From Gellertiella hungarica (lineage in GTDB: Bacteria > Pseudomonadota > Alphaproteobacteria > Rhizobiales > Rhizobiaceae), in contig NZ_JACIEZ010000002.1 in the NCBI RefSeq assembly GCF_014197145.1, forward strand, positions 124,001-188,000: DNA of 64,000 nucleotides, written 5' to 3'. Made by a program: the position numbers and the translations under genes. The notes under the pieces are model-generated. The model was not told where the DNA came from, did no database searches, and worked only from the letters and a program-made list of their open reading frames with translations. How positions within the stretch are numbered: position 1 is the stretch's first letter; the number at the start of each line of letters is the position of its first letter. This document shows positions 51,939-61,245 of the stretch, one piece after another.

Positions 51939-52976
51939 ATGAAAGCTCTTCACCTCACTGCTGCAGCGCTGATTGCCTCGGCAGCCTTTGCGGGCGCTGC
52001 CCATGCGCGCGACCAGATCAAGATCGTCGGTTCCTCCACCGTATTCCCCTACATGCAGGCCGCAGCCGAAGAGTTCGCCAACAAGTCCGGCAAGCCGGCT
52101 CCGGTCGTGGAGTCCACCGGCACCGGTGGCGGCTTCAAGGTGTTCTGCGGCGGCATCGGCCCGGACTTCCCGGATATCTCCAACGCCTCGCGCGCCATCA
52201 AGGACAGCGAAGTGAAGCTCTGCGCCGATAACGGCGTGGTCGACATCACCGAAGCCAAGATCGGTTATGACGGTCTCACCATCGCCATGGACCAGCAGGC
52301 CGGCGACCTGAACCTCACCAAGGAGCAGCTCTACAAGGCGCTCGCCGCCGAGCTTCCGGATGGCAAGGGCGGCTTCGTTGCCAACCCGAACAAGAACTGG
52401 TCCGACATCGACCCGTCGCTGCCGAACATCGCCATTACCGTTTTCGGCCCGCCGCCGACCTCCGGTACCCGTGACGCCTTCGTCGAGCTCGTCATGGATG
52501 CAGGCTGCCTCAAGCAGGCCGGCATGGAAGAGCTGAAGAAGTCGGACGAGAAGAAGTTCAAGGAAGTCTGCTCGCGCATGCGTCAGGACGGGCCGTTCGT
52601 CGAAGCCGGTGAAAACGACAACCTGATCGTGCAGCGCCTGGAAGCCGACAAGAACGCCGTCGGCATCTTCGGCTACTCCTTCCTCTATGAAAACAGCGAC
52701 AAGCTGAAGGCTGCGAAGATCGAGGGCGTCGATCCGACCGAAGAAACCATTGCCGACGGCTCCTACCCGGTTGCCCGCCCGCTGTTCTTCTACGTCAAGA
52801 ACGCCCATCGCGACGTTATCCCAGGCCTGAAGGACTTCCTCAAGGAAGCCACCTCGGAAGAAGCCATGGGTGACGAGGGCTACATGGTCGAGCGCGGTCT
52901 GACCCCGCTTGCCCAGGATCTCCGCGACGCGACCCGCAAGGCCGTCGAGGAAGCCACCAAGCTGGCTGCCAAGTAA
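51939..52976 (+). CDS. pstS: phosphate ABC transporter substrate-binding protein
   Basis: 345 residues. Signal peptide MKALHLTAAALIASAAFAGAAHA/RD, then IKIVGSSTVFPYMQAAAEEFA (phosphate-binding SST), ESTGTGGGFKVFCGG, FPDISNASRAI and TSGTRDAFVELV. The cysteine-containing, longer form is typical of alphaproteobacteria. High-affinity phosphate capture in the periplasm. GGGAGAA precedes the ATG. A Pho box and a 3' hairpin frame the gene. Confidence 0.95.
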   Translation: MKALHLTAAALIASAAFAGAAHARDQIKIVGSSTVFPYMQAAAEEFANKSGKPAPVVESTGTGGGFKVFCGGIGPDFPDISNASRAIKDSEVKLCADNGVVDITEAKIGYDGLTIAMDQQAGDLNLTKEQLYKALAAELPDGKGGFVANPNKNWSDIDPSLPNIAITVFGPPPTSGTRDAFVELVMDAGCLKQAGMEELKKSDEKKFKEVCSRMRQDGPFVEAGENDNLIVQRLEADKNAVGIFGYSFLYENSDKLKAAKIEGVDPTEETIADGSYPVARPLFFYVKNAHRDVIPGLKDFLKEATSEEAMGDEGYMVERGLTPLAQDLRDATRKAVEEATKLAAK

Positions 52977-52989
52977 GCTCTGAAAACAG

Positions 52990-53019
52990 GAGCCGTCCGC
53001 ACGCGCGTGCGGGCGGCTC
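52990..53019 (+). terminator. strong hairpin after pstS (partial terminator)
   Basis: A 14-bp stem GAGCCGTCCGCACG / CGTGCGGGCGGCTC (one G-T pair) with a 2-base loop, no long T-run. Between pstS and pstC it likely reduces read-through, so the binding protein is made in excess. Confidence 0.65.
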
Positions 53020-53043
53020 TCGTCTGTCTCTACCCGGGGGTCC

Positions 53044-54417
53044 ATGATGGCGGGTTACATTTTGTTGTTTCTGGTGGCCGCGGCCGCGCTGATGGGTTTC
53101 CTCAGCGCCGCAAAGGCCCGCCGCACGGCGGAGGCGTCGAGCGGAAAAACCCATTCTCGGGCCATCTATCACGGCCTCAATGCGGCAATCTGGACCGGCA
53201 TTCCCGCCTTCGTCCTGCTGCTGCTCTGGCTCTTCCTCCAGGATACGGTCATCGATCATCTGGTGCTCGCGCGCTATCCGGGCGTGGAAGCGATGGATGC
53301 CTCCGCCCGTTCGATCGCGATTTCGGAAATCCGCCAGGTCGTCGCCGGCAACATCTTCAAGGAACCGACGCCGGAGGTGCTGGCGGCGGTCGAGCACTTC
53401 AAGTCGCTGCAGTCCATCTCCGCCTGGATCATCGCCACCGTCGCCTTTGCCGCGGCTGCGGTCGGCGCCTATCTCGCCTGGCGCTTCGTCAGCAAGCGGG
53501 CCCGCGCCCGCCACAGCGTGGAGCGCGCCGTTTCCATCTTCATGCTGCTTTCCTCGCTGGCGGCCATCGTCACCACGCTCGGCATCATCGCTTCGCTGCT
53601 CTTCGAGGCCATGCGCTTCTTCGCCATGGTTCCGGTGCAGGAATTCCTGTTCGGCCTGCGCTGGGAGCCCCAGATTGCCATCCGCGCCGATCAGGTGGCG
53701 GGGCAGGGTGCCTTCGGTGTCATCCCCGTCATCTTCGGCACCGTGGTGATCTCGGTCATCGCCATGATCGTTGCGGTTCCGACCGGCATCTATTCCGCCA
53801 TCTACCTCACCGAATATTCGCCGCCCACCTTCCGCGCCGTGGTAAAGCCGCTGCTCGAGATCCTCGCGGGCATTCCGACCGTCGTCTACGGCTTCTTCGC
53901 CGTGCTGACCGTCGCTCCGGCGGTGCGCGATCTCGGCGCAGCGCTCGGCCTGCCTTCCGAGCCGAACAGCGCACTGGCCGCCGGCCTGGTGATGGGCGTC
54001 ATGATCATCCCCTTCATCTCCTCGCTCGCAGACGACGCCTTCGCGGCGGTGCCCCGTGCGCTGCGCGACGGTTCGCTCGCCCTCGGCGCCACCAAGGGCG
54101 AGACGATCCGCAAGGTGCTGCTGCCTGCGGCCCTGCCGGGCATCATCGGCGGCGTGCTGCTGGCGCTCTCCCGCGCCATCGGTGAAACCATGATCGTCGT
54201 CATGGCCGCCGGCCTCATCGCCACCATGACGCTCAATCCCTTCTCGTCGGTCACGACCGTTACCGTGCAGATCGTCACGCTGCTCATCGGTGACGCCGAG
54301 TTCGACAATCCGAAGACGCTCGCCGCCTTCGCGCTCGGCCTCGTCCTCTTCATCATCACGCTCGGCCTCAACCTCATCGCGCTGAGCACCGTTCGCAAGT
54401 TCCGGGAGAAATACTGA
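53044..54417 (+). CDS. pstC: phosphate ABC transporter permease PstC, extended form
   Basis: 457 residues; E. coli PstC has about 319. An N-terminal extension holds an extra membrane segment (MMAGYILLFLVAAAALMGFLSAA) and a second (AIWTGIPAFVLLLLWLFLQ), with a periplasmic region up to about residue 120. The core has VIFGTVVISVIAMIVAVPTGIYSAIYLTEYSP and the EAA-type loop RDGSLALGATKGETIRKVLLPAALPGIIGG. Such extended PstC is normal in rhizobia. Its stop overlaps the pstA start. Confidence 0.93.
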   Translation: MMAGYILLFLVAAAALMGFLSAAKARRTAEASSGKTHSRAIYHGLNAAIWTGIPAFVLLLLWLFLQDTVIDHLVLARYPGVEAMDASARSIAISEIRQVVAGNIFKEPTPEVLAAVEHFKSLQSISAWIIATVAFAAAAVGAYLAWRFVSKRARARHSVERAVSIFMLLSSLAAIVTTLGIIASLLFEAMRFFAMVPVQEFLFGLRWEPQIAIRADQVAGQGAFGVIPVIFGTVVISVIAMIVAVPTGIYSAIYLTEYSPPTFRAVVKPLLEILAGIPTVVYGFFAVLTVAPAVRDLGAALGLPSEPNSALAAGLVMGVMIIPFISSLADDAFAAVPRALRDGSLALGATKGETIRKVLLPAALPGIIGGVLLALSRAIGETMIVVMAAGLIATMTLNPFSSVTTVTVQIVTLLIGDAEFDNPKTLAAFALGLVLFIITLGLNLIALSTVRKFREKY

Positions 54418-55709
54418 TGAGCGCCGCCATTTCCCAGGTGCAGACCGTGGACTGGCATTCGCCGGCCATCGAAGCCCGGCGCAAGAGCCGCTATGCGGCG
54501 GAGGCGCGGCTGAAGGCCTATGGCCTCATCGCCATCGTCTTCGCACTCGGCTTCCTCGCCATCCTCATCGGTTCGCTGATCTACAGCGGCCACAAGGCCT
54601 TCGTGCAGACCGTCGCTTCGGTCGAGATCGACCTGTCTGCCGCCGGAGTGGACAAGGCGAAGATCGCCGACGCTAACTGGAAGGGGATCGTCAAGCAGGC
54701 GCTGCTTGATCTCGGGGATGCGAAATCCCTGCCGAAGCGCGAGCAGAAGAAGTATCTCGATATCTTCACCGACTCCGCCGCCTATCTGGTGCGCGACGCG
54801 GTGATCGCGGATCCCTCCCGGCTCGAGGGCAAGTCGACCTTCGTCATTCCGCTTTCCGATCCCTTCGACCAGCTCGCCAAGGGCGAGGTCTCCCGCCAGA
54901 CCCCGGAAGCGCAGCGCCGCGTCAGCGACAAGGATATCGCCGCCTTCGACGCGCTCGTCGCCAAGGGCGTGATCGCGAAGCCCTTCAACTGGGGCCTGCT
55001 CTTCAATGCCGACAGCCGGTTCCCCGAGCTCGCCGGCCTGGCTGGCGCAATTTCGGGCTCCTTCTGGTCCATCGTCGTCTGCTTCGCGATCAGTTTCCCC
55101 GTCGGCATCGCCGCCGCCATCTATCTCGAGGAATTCGCACCGAAGAACCGCTGGACGGATCTCATCGAGATCAACATCAACAATCTGGCGGCCGTTCCTT
55201 CCGTGGTCTTCGGTCTGCTTGGCCTCGCCGTTTTCCTCGGCTGGTTCGGCCTGCCGCGCTCGGCCCCGCTCGTCGGCGGCCTGGTGCTCGCGCTGATGAC
55301 GCTGCCGACGCTGATCATCGTGACCCGCGTGTCGCTGAAGGCGGTGCCCGGTTCGATCCGCGAAGCCGCGCTCGGCATCGGTGCGTCCAAACACGAGGCG
55401 ATTTTCCACCACATCCTGCCGCTGGCCATGCCCACGGTGATGACCGGCACCATCATCAGCCTGGCGCGTGCGCTCGGCGAGACGGCGCCGCTCCTTCTCA
55501 TCGGCATGAATGCCTTCATGACCAGCGCCGCCCACGGCATCTTCGACGCCTCCACCGCGCTTCCCACCCAGATCTACATCTGGTCGGACAGCCCGGAACG
55601 TGGCTTCGTCGCCCGCACCTCCGCCGCGATCCTCGTGCTTCTCGCCTTCCTCGTGCTGATGAACGGCATCGCGATCTTCCTCAGACAGCGCTTCGAACGC
55701 CGCTGGTAA
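54417..55709 (+). CDS. pstA: phosphate ABC transporter permease PstA, extended form
   Basis: 430 residues; E. coli PstA has about 296. After a first membrane segment (LIAIVFALGFLAILIGSLIYSG) there is an inserted periplasmic region of roughly 140 residues (about 60-200) before the standard permease core (FWSIVVCFAISFPVGIAAAIYLEEFAP; EAALGIGASKHEAIFHHILPLAMPTVMTG). The start overlaps the pstC stop by one base (TGATG). With PstC it forms the phosphate channel. Confidence 0.93.
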   Translation: MSAAISQVQTVDWHSPAIEARRKSRYAAEARLKAYGLIAIVFALGFLAILIGSLIYSGHKAFVQTVASVEIDLSAAGVDKAKIADANWKGIVKQALLDLGDAKSLPKREQKKYLDIFTDSAAYLVRDAVIADPSRLEGKSTFVIPLSDPFDQLAKGEVSRQTPEAQRRVSDKDIAAFDALVAKGVIAKPFNWGLLFNADSRFPELAGLAGAISGSFWSIVVCFAISFPVGIAAAIYLEEFAPKNRWTDLIEININNLAAVPSVVFGLLGLAVFLGWFGLPRSAPLVGGLVLALMTLPTLIIVTRVSLKAVPGSIREAALGIGASKHEAIFHHILPLAMPTVMTGTIISLARALGETAPLLLIGMNAFMTSAAHGIFDASTALPTQIYIWSDSPERGFVARTSAAILVLLAFLVLMNGIAIFLRQRFERRW

Positions 55710-55721
55710 GGAGCAAGAAAC

Positions 55722-56537
55722 ATGAACATGATGGCTGAAACCACGACCGAACCGAAACAGGGCCAGACCATGAGCGATCCCGCGATCAAGATGATGGGCA
55801 AGAACGTCACGGTGCATTACGGCACCAAGCAGGCGCTCTTCGACGTCAACCTGCCGATCCGCCAGAACACGGTGACGGCGCTGATCGGCCCTTCGGGCTG
55901 CGGCAAGTCCACCTTCCTGCGCTGCCTGAACCGCATGAACGACACGATCGACAACTGCCGCGTCGGCGGAGAGATCACCCTGGACGGACAGGACATCTAC
56001 GATCCGTCCATCGACGTGGTCGAGCTGCGCGCCCGCGTCGGCATGGTGTTCCAGAAGCCGAACCCCTTCCCCAAGTCGATCTACGAGAACGTCGCCTACG
56101 GGCCGCGCATCCATGGCCTTGCCCGCAACAAGGCGGAACTCGACCAGATCGTCGAGACCAGCCTCATGAAGGCCGGCCTATGGAACGAGGTGAAGGACCG
56201 GCTCAACGAGGCCGGAACCGGCCTTTCGGGCGGTCAGCAGCAGCGCCTGTGCATCGCCCGCGCGGTGGCCGTCTCGCCTGAGGTCATCCTGATGGACGAA
56301 CCCTGCTCGGCACTCGATCCCATCGCGACCGCCAAGGTCGAGGAGCTCATCCACGAGCTGCGCCTCAACTTCACCATCGTGATCGTGACCCATTCCATGC
56401 AGCAGGCCGCGCGCGTTTCGCAGCGCACCGCCATGTTCCACCTCGGCAACCTCGTCGAGGAGAACGACACCGACAAGATCTTCACAAATCCGGATGAGAG
56501 CCGGACGCAGGACTACATCATGGGCCGCTTCGGCTGA
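55722..56537 (+). CDS. pstB: phosphate ABC transporter ATP-binding protein
   Basis: 271 residues. Walker [47 protein letters not shown], signature [17 protein letters not shown] and Walker [24 protein letters not shown] are characteristic of PstB. The ATG at 55722 has TAAGGAG (55707-55713) 8 bases upstream; a later ATG at 55770 is possible but less favoured. It powers phosphate import and takes part in PhoR signalling. Confidence 0.96.
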   Translation: MNMMAETTTEPKQGQTMSDPAIKMMGKNVTVHYGTKQALFDVNLPIRQNTVTALIGPSGCGKSTFLRCLNRMNDTIDNCRVGGEITLDGQDIYDPSIDVVELRARVGMVFQKPNPFPKSIYENVAYGPRIHGLARNKAELDQIVETSLMKAGLWNEVKDRLNEAGTGLSGGQQQRLCIARAVAVSPEVILMDEPCSALDPIATAKVEELIHELRLNFTIVIVTHSMQQAARVSQRTAMFHLGNLVEENDTDKIFTNPDESRTQDYIMGRFG

Positions 56538-56583
56538 GCCCGGTCTGCCTGCATCCGTCTTCCCCGATCAAGGACACATTTCC

Positions 56584-57300
56584 ATGGCTTCCTCCCACAT
56601 CTATTCGGCATTCGACGAAGAACTGAAATTCCTGGCCCGCCGCATCTCCGAGATGGGGGGGCTTGCGGAACAGATGGTCAGCGAGTCCGTGCAGGCGCTG
56701 GTGACCTCCAACACCGCCCTGGCGCAGAAGGTGATTTCCGACGACGCCACGCTGGATGCCGCCGAGCGCGAAGTCGGCGACAAGGCCGTCATCATCATCG
56801 CAAGGCGCCAGCCGGTTGCAGCGGACCTGCGCGAGATTATGGGCTCGATCCGCATCGCGGCCGATCTGGAGCGCGTGGGCGATCTCGGCAAGAACACCGC
56901 CAAGCGGGTGATTGCCGTGCAGGCTCAGGGCGTGCCGCGCAAGCTCGCACGCGGTCTGGAGCACCTTTCCGAACTCGCGCTGATGCAACTCAAGGAAGTG
57001 CTCGACGTCTACACGACCCGCTCTGCCGAAAAGGCGAAGTCGATCCGCGAGCGCGACGAGGAGATCGATGCCATGTACACCTCGATCTTCCGCGAGCTTC
57101 TGACCTACATGATGGAAGATCCGCGCAACATCACGCCCTGCACGCACCTGCTCTTCTGCGCCAAGAACATCGAGCGCATCGGCGACCATGCGACCAACAT
57201 TGCCGAGACGATCTACTACATGGCGACCGGAGCCCAGCCGGAGGGCGACCGCCCGAAGGACGATACCGCCAATACGGTCACGGCCAGCGTGACCGAGTGA
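56584..57300 (+). CDS. phoU: phosphate uptake regulator PhoU
   Basis: 238 residues made of two three-helix PhoU repeats; DLERVGDLGKNTAKRVIA (first) and NIERIGDHATNIAETIYYM (second) are the metal-binding repeats. It links PstB to PhoR to shut down the Pho response when phosphate is ample. AAGGACAC precedes the ATG at 56584; a longer in-frame start at 56494 lies within pstB and is unlikely. Confidence 0.96.
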   Translation: MASSHIYSAFDEELKFLARRISEMGGLAEQMVSESVQALVTSNTALAQKVISDDATLDAAEREVGDKAVIIIARRQPVAADLREIMGSIRIAADLERVGDLGKNTAKRVIAVQAQGVPRKLARGLEHLSELALMQLKEVLDVYTTRSAEKAKSIRERDEEIDAMYTSIFRELLTYMMEDPRNITPCTHLLFCAKNIERIGDHATNIAETIYYMATGAQPEGDRPKDDTANTVTASVTE

Positions 57301-57331
57301 TCGCGCACAAGCGGCAGAAGGATAATCCCAA

Positions 57332-58015
57332 ATGACGCCCAGAGTAGCAGTTGTCGAGGACGAGGAAGCCATTTCCGAGCTCCTCCGGTACAATCTCGAG
57401 GCAGAGGGCTTCGAGGTCGATGCGATCATGCGCGGCGACGAGGCGGAAACGCGGCTCAAGGAGCGCGTGCCGGATCTCCTGATCCTGGACTGGATGCTGC
57501 CCGGCGTGTCCGGCATCGAGCTGTGCCGGCGCCTGCGCCAGCGCTCCGAGACCGAGCGCCTGCCGATCATCATGCTGACGGCCCGCGGCGAGGAAAGCGA
57601 GCGCGTGCGCGGCCTTTCGACCGGTGCCGACGACTATGTGGTCAAGCCTTTCTCCACCCCGGAGCTGATGGCGCGCGTGAAGGCCATGCTGCGCCGCGCA
57701 AAGCCCGAGGTTCTGGCAAGCGTGCTCCGCTGCGGGGAGCTGGAACTCGACCGCGAAACCCACCGCGTGCACCGCAAGGGCCGCGAGGTGCGCCTCGGCC
57801 CGACCGAGTTCAAGCTGCTGGAATTCCTGATGTCCTCGCCCGCACGCGTCTTCTCGCGCTCGCAGCTTCTCGATGGCGTCTGGGGCCACGACATCTATGT
57901 CGACGAGCGCACCGTGGACGTGCATATCGGCCGCCTTCGCAAGGCCGTCAACCTGCCGGGCATGTCGGATGTCATCCGCACGGTGCGTGGAGCGGGTTAT
58001 TCGATCGAGGGCTGA
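57332..58015 (+). CDS. phoB: phosphate regulon response regulator PhoB
   Basis: 227 residues. Receiver domain RVAVVEDEEAISELLRYNLEAEGFEV with phospho-aspartate in DLLILDWMLPGVSG (D53) and lysine in DDYVVKPFSTPEL; C-terminal winged helix RLGPTEFKLLEFLMSSPARVFSRSQLLDGVWG and VDVHIGRLRKAV. It binds Pho boxes such as those at 51801 and 50468. It ends the phoR-pst-phoU-phoB cluster and is followed by a terminator. Confidence 0.97.
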   Translation: MTPRVAVVEDEEAISELLRYNLEAEGFEVDAIMRGDEAETRLKERVPDLLILDWMLPGVSGIELCRRLRQRSETERLPIIMLTARGEESERVRGLSTGADDYVVKPFSTPELMARVKAMLRRAKPEVLASVLRCGELELDRETHRVHRKGREVRLGPTEFKLLEFLMSSPARVFSRSQLLDGVWGHDIYVDERTVDVHIGRLRKAVNLPGMSDVIRTVRGAGYSIEG

Positions 58016-58063
58016 TTGCCCTCTCGTCTTCTGTTGCCGAAAGCCTTGCGGCGCTGCCAAAAG

Positions 58064-58094
58064 AAAAACCCCGGTTCATCGAACCGGGGTTTTT
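58064..58094. terminator. bidirectional Rho-independent terminator between phoB and gcrA
   Basis: A perfect 14-bp stem AAAAACCCCGGTTC / GAACCGGGGTTTTT around ATC, with A- and T-runs at the ends, serves phoB on the plus strand and gcrA on the minus strand. Confidence 0.95.
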
Positions 58095-58119
58095 GCTGTC
58101 CCTTGGAGCCGGGCCTGCC

Positions 58120-58650
58120 TCAGCGGGCGGCGCGGCGGCGGTCGGAAACCGGCTGGTAGGCCAGCTTCTGGTGATAGTTGCAGTAGGGGGAGCTGTCCGG
58201 GCTGTCATTGCCGCAGAAGTGGAAATCGTCCTTCAGCGGGTCGCCCACCGGCCACTTGCAGGTGCGCTCCGTGAGCTGGGTGAGTTCGAGGCGGCGGGAG
58301 ATCGGAACGACCACATTGCTGGCCGGCACGAATTCCATTTCCTCCACGGTGTCGATCTCGACCTCCTCGCGCACGACGGTCGCGCCCTGGGCGCGGGTCA
58401 CGGTGCGGGTGGTGGCGCGGGCCGCATAGTTCGGGGCACGGGGTGCGGAGGTTGTGCGCTTCGGTGCGCGGGAGGCAGTGGCAGGCGCGGTGCCGCCGGC
58501 CTTTGCACGGCCCGGCAGACTGAGGCGGTGAACCTTGCCGATGACGGCATTGCGGCTGACGCCGCCCAGCTGCGCTGCAATCTGGCTTGCGCTCAGACCT
58601 TCGGACCACAGCTTCTTCAGTTTCTCAACGCGCTCGTCTGTCCAGTTCAT
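58120..58650 (-). CDS. gcrA: cell cycle regulator GcrA
   Basis: 176 residues. N-terminal DNA-binding part MNWTDERVEKLKKLWSEGLSASQIAAQLGGVSRNAVIGKVHRLSLPGR is the GcrA signature; a disordered linker and a C-terminal RNA-polymerase-binding part (TCKWPVGDPLKDDFHFCGNDSPDSSPYCNYH) with conserved cysteines follow. GcrA activates sigma-70 promoters that carry CcrM-methylated GANTC. The ATG at 58650 is the conserved MNWT start. Its leader has four GANTC sites and a CtrA-like half pair. Confidence 0.97.
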   Translation of the reverse strand: MNWTDERVEKLKKLWSEGLSASQIAAQLGGVSRNAVIGKVHRLSLPGRAKAGGTAPATASRAPKRTTSAPRAPNYAARATTRTVTRAQGATVVREEVEIDTVEEMEFVPASNVVVPISRRLELTQLTERTCKWPVGDPLKDDFHFCGNDSPDSSPYCNYHQKLAYQPVSDRRRAAR

Positions 58651-59056
58651 GCACATTCTCCGCTGTCGCGCCTGTGATAGATAGAATCCGTCACCCTGCG
58701 CCGGACGAAAATCCGACGCCAAACGCCTCACCATTGTCGTGACTAGTTCCGCCGCATGCAGTCTAGTAATTGAGATTTAACCTAGTGTGAGCCTGACTCC
58801 GTGACAAGAGTCGCCGGAATCATCGTGATTCGATTTTCGACTTTTCCCCAACTTGCTTCCCCTTGCGCTTCGCTTGCCGCGGCCCGCTGCGGTGAAGCCG
58901 GGCGCACCATGTCGCGCCCAAGAAATCCGCCGGTTTTGTTGACATTGCATTGCGAAATGGGGATAGTGCGCCGCCGCCGAAAGGCGGCATTTTTGATTTT
59001 TCCGGGTTGCATTCGGCAATCCTTTCGAAGCCGCATATCGCAAGCAGAGGTGCGTC
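58651..59056. promoter_or_regulatory. gcrA-argD divergent region with GANTC cluster, CtrA-like box and a terminator-like hairpin
   Basis: In these 406 bp no gene is supported. GANTC sites occur at 58795, 58808, 58817 and 58827, and GTAA-N7-TTAAC at 58766-58781 is one base off a CtrA box. On the plus strand TTGACA (58939-58944) and GATAGT (58962-58967), 17 bp apart, form a fair promoter; GCCGCC-GAAA-GGCGGC (58973-58988) plus ATTTTT follows at once, 62 bp before argD. Confidence 0.6.
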
Positions 59057-60256
59057 ATGGTCGCAGCCACGCCGCTTTACAACACCTACAACAGGACCCC
59101 GCTCCGGTTCACCCATGGCGAGGGCGCCTGGCTGACCACCGAGAACGGCGAGCGATATCTGGATTTTGCGGCAGGCGTCGCGGTCAATTCTCTGGGCCAC
59201 GCGCATCCGCACCTGGTGGCAGCGCTCACGGAACAGGCCAGCAAGGTCTGGCAGCTCTCCAATCTCTACGAGATACCCGGCCAGGAGGCGCTCGGACGAC
59301 GGCTGATGGAGGCAACCTTCGCGGAGAAGGTGTTCTTCACCAATTCCGGTGCCGAAGCCCTGGAATGCGCGATCAAGACGGCGCGCCGCTATCACTTCTC
59401 CAAGGGTCATCCCGAGAAGTTCCACATCATCACCTTCGAAGGCGCGTTTCACGGGCGCACGATCGCGACCATCGCGGCCGGCGGCAACGAGAAATACATC
59501 GAAGGCTTCGGCCCCAAGGCGCCCGGCTTCGATCCCGTACCCTTCGGCGACATCGAGGCGGTGAAGGCGGCGATCACGCCGGAAACCGCAGCAATCCTCG
59601 TGGAGCCCGTGCAGGGCGAGGGCGGCATCCGTCCGGCCGAACCGGAATTCCTGCGGGCGCTGCGCCAGCTCTGCGACGAGCACGGCCTGCTGCTGATCCT
59701 CGACGAGGTGCAGTGCGGTGTCGGGCGTACCGGCAAGCTCTTTGCCCATGAGTGGGCGGGCATTACCCCCGACATCATGGCCGTGGCCAAGGGTATCGGC
59801 GGCGGTTTCCCGCTCGGCGCCTGCCTTGCGACGGAGGAGGCCGCGTCTGGCATGGTTGCCGGTACCCACGGCTCCACCTATGGCGGCAATCCGCTGGCGA
59901 TGGCCGTCGGTCAGGCGGTGCTCGACGTGGTGCTCGCCGACGGCTTCCTCGACCATGTCCGCGACATGGCGCTTCTCTTCCGCCAGGGCCTCGCCTCGCT
60001 CGCAGACCGCTTCCCGGACGTGATCGCGGAAATCCGCGGACAGGGCCTGATGCTCGGCATCAAGGCCAAGGGCCCCTCTGCCGATCTGCTCACGGCCATG
60101 CGCGCCGAACATCTTCTCGGCGTCCCCGCCGGTGAAAACGTGATCCGCCTGTTGCCGCCCCTCACGGTAACCGCGGAAGACGTGCGCGAAGGCATTGCCC
60201 GCATCGAGCGCGCCGCCCTTGCCGTGCGCGAAAAAGACGCCCTCAAGACCGCCTGA
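59057..60256 (+). CDS. argD: acetylornithine aminotransferase
   Basis: 399 residues. [17 protein letters not shown] (PLP phosphate contact), [22 protein letters not shown] and the lysine motif [17 protein letters not shown] are those of ArgD. It converts N-acetylglutamate semialdehyde to N-acetylornithine. argF starts 20 bases later, as in many rhizobia. Confidence 0.94.
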   Translation: MVAATPLYNTYNRTPLRFTHGEGAWLTTENGERYLDFAAGVAVNSLGHAHPHLVAALTEQASKVWQLSNLYEIPGQEALGRRLMEATFAEKVFFTNSGAEALECAIKTARRYHFSKGHPEKFHIITFEGAFHGRTIATIAAGGNEKYIEGFGPKAPGFDPVPFGDIEAVKAAITPETAAILVEPVQGEGGIRPAEPEFLRALRQLCDEHGLLLILDEVQCGVGRTGKLFAHEWAGITPDIMAVAKGIGGGFPLGACLATEEAASGMVAGTHGSTYGGNPLAMAVGQAVLDVVLADGFLDHVRDMALLFRQGLASLADRFPDVIAEIRGQGLMLGIKAKGPSADLLTAMRAEHLLGVPAGENVIRLLPPLTVTAEDVREGIARIERAALAVREKDALKTA

Positions 60257-60276
60257 TAGACGACAGGACACTCTCC

Positions 60277-61194
60277 ATGGCATCGCCCAAGCATTTCATC
60301 GATCTTTCCACCGTAGCCGCTCCCGAACTGCGCAACATCCTCGAGGATGCCAAGACGCGAAAGGCGGCGACCAAGGCCGGAACGGCAGACAAGCCGCTTG
60401 CCGGAAAGATGCTGGCGATGATCTTCGAGAAGCCCTCCACCCGCACCCGCGTGTCCTTCGACGTCGGCATGCGCCAGCTTGGCGGAGAAACGCTGTTCCT
60501 CTCCGGCACCGAAATGCAGCTCGGCCGCGCCGAGACGATCGCCGATACGGCCAAGGTGCTCTCGCGCTACGTGGACGCGATCATGATCCGCACCACCGAT
60601 CACCGCCGGCTTCTGGAGCTTGCCGAAGCCGCGACCGTGCCTGTCATCAACGGCCTCACGGACGATACGCATCCCTGCCAGATCATGGCCGACATCCTCA
60701 CCTTCGAGGAGCATCGGGGCCCGGTAAAGGGCAAGACCATCGCCTGGACGGGCGACGGCAACAACATCCTGCATTCGCTGGTGGAAGGTGCGGCCCAGTT
60801 CGGCTACCGCATGAACATGGCCGTGCCGCTGGGCTCCGAGCCGCAGGACAAGTTCCTCAACTGGGCCCGCAACAATGGCGGCGACATCATGCTCTGCCAT
60901 GATGCGGAGCGCGCCGTGGAGGGTGCCGATTGCGTCGTCACCGATACCTGGGTTTCCATGAACCAGGAGCACAAGGCGCGCGGCCACAACATCTTCCAGC
61001 CCTTCCAGGTCAACGAGGCGCTGATGAAAAGGGCAAAGCCGGACGCGCTCTTCATGCACTGCCTGCCGGCCCATCGCGGCGAGGAAGTGACCGACGAGGT
61101 CATCGACGGCCCGCAGTCGGTGGTCTTCGACGAGGCCGAGAACCGGCTGCATGCGCAGAAATCCGTCCTCGCCTGGTGTTTCGGTCTGGTGTAA
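60277..61194 (+). CDS. argF: ornithine carbamoyltransferase
   Basis: 305 residues. The carbamoyl phosphate motif [12 protein letters not shown], the ornithine motif [11 protein letters not shown], and [12 protein letters not shown] are diagnostic. It makes citrulline from ornithine and carbamoyl phosphate. Cotranscribed with argD; hslO follows at 51 bp. Confidence 0.96.
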   Translation: MASPKHFIDLSTVAAPELRNILEDAKTRKAATKAGTADKPLAGKMLAMIFEKPSTRTRVSFDVGMRQLGGETLFLSGTEMQLGRAETIADTAKVLSRYVDAIMIRTTDHRRLLELAEAATVPVINGLTDDTHPCQIMADILTFEEHRGPVKGKTIAWTGDGNNILHSLVEGAAQFGYRMNMAVPLGSEPQDKFLNWARNNGGDIMLCHDAERAVEGADCVVTDTWVSMNQEHKARGHNIFQPFQVNEALMKRAKPDALFMHCLPAHRGEEVTDEVIDGPQSVVFDEAENRLHAQKSVLAWCFGLV

Positions 61195-61245
61195 CCGGAA
61201 AGATCACCCATATAGGGCGCTTTCAGGCCGTTTCAGGAGTATCCC

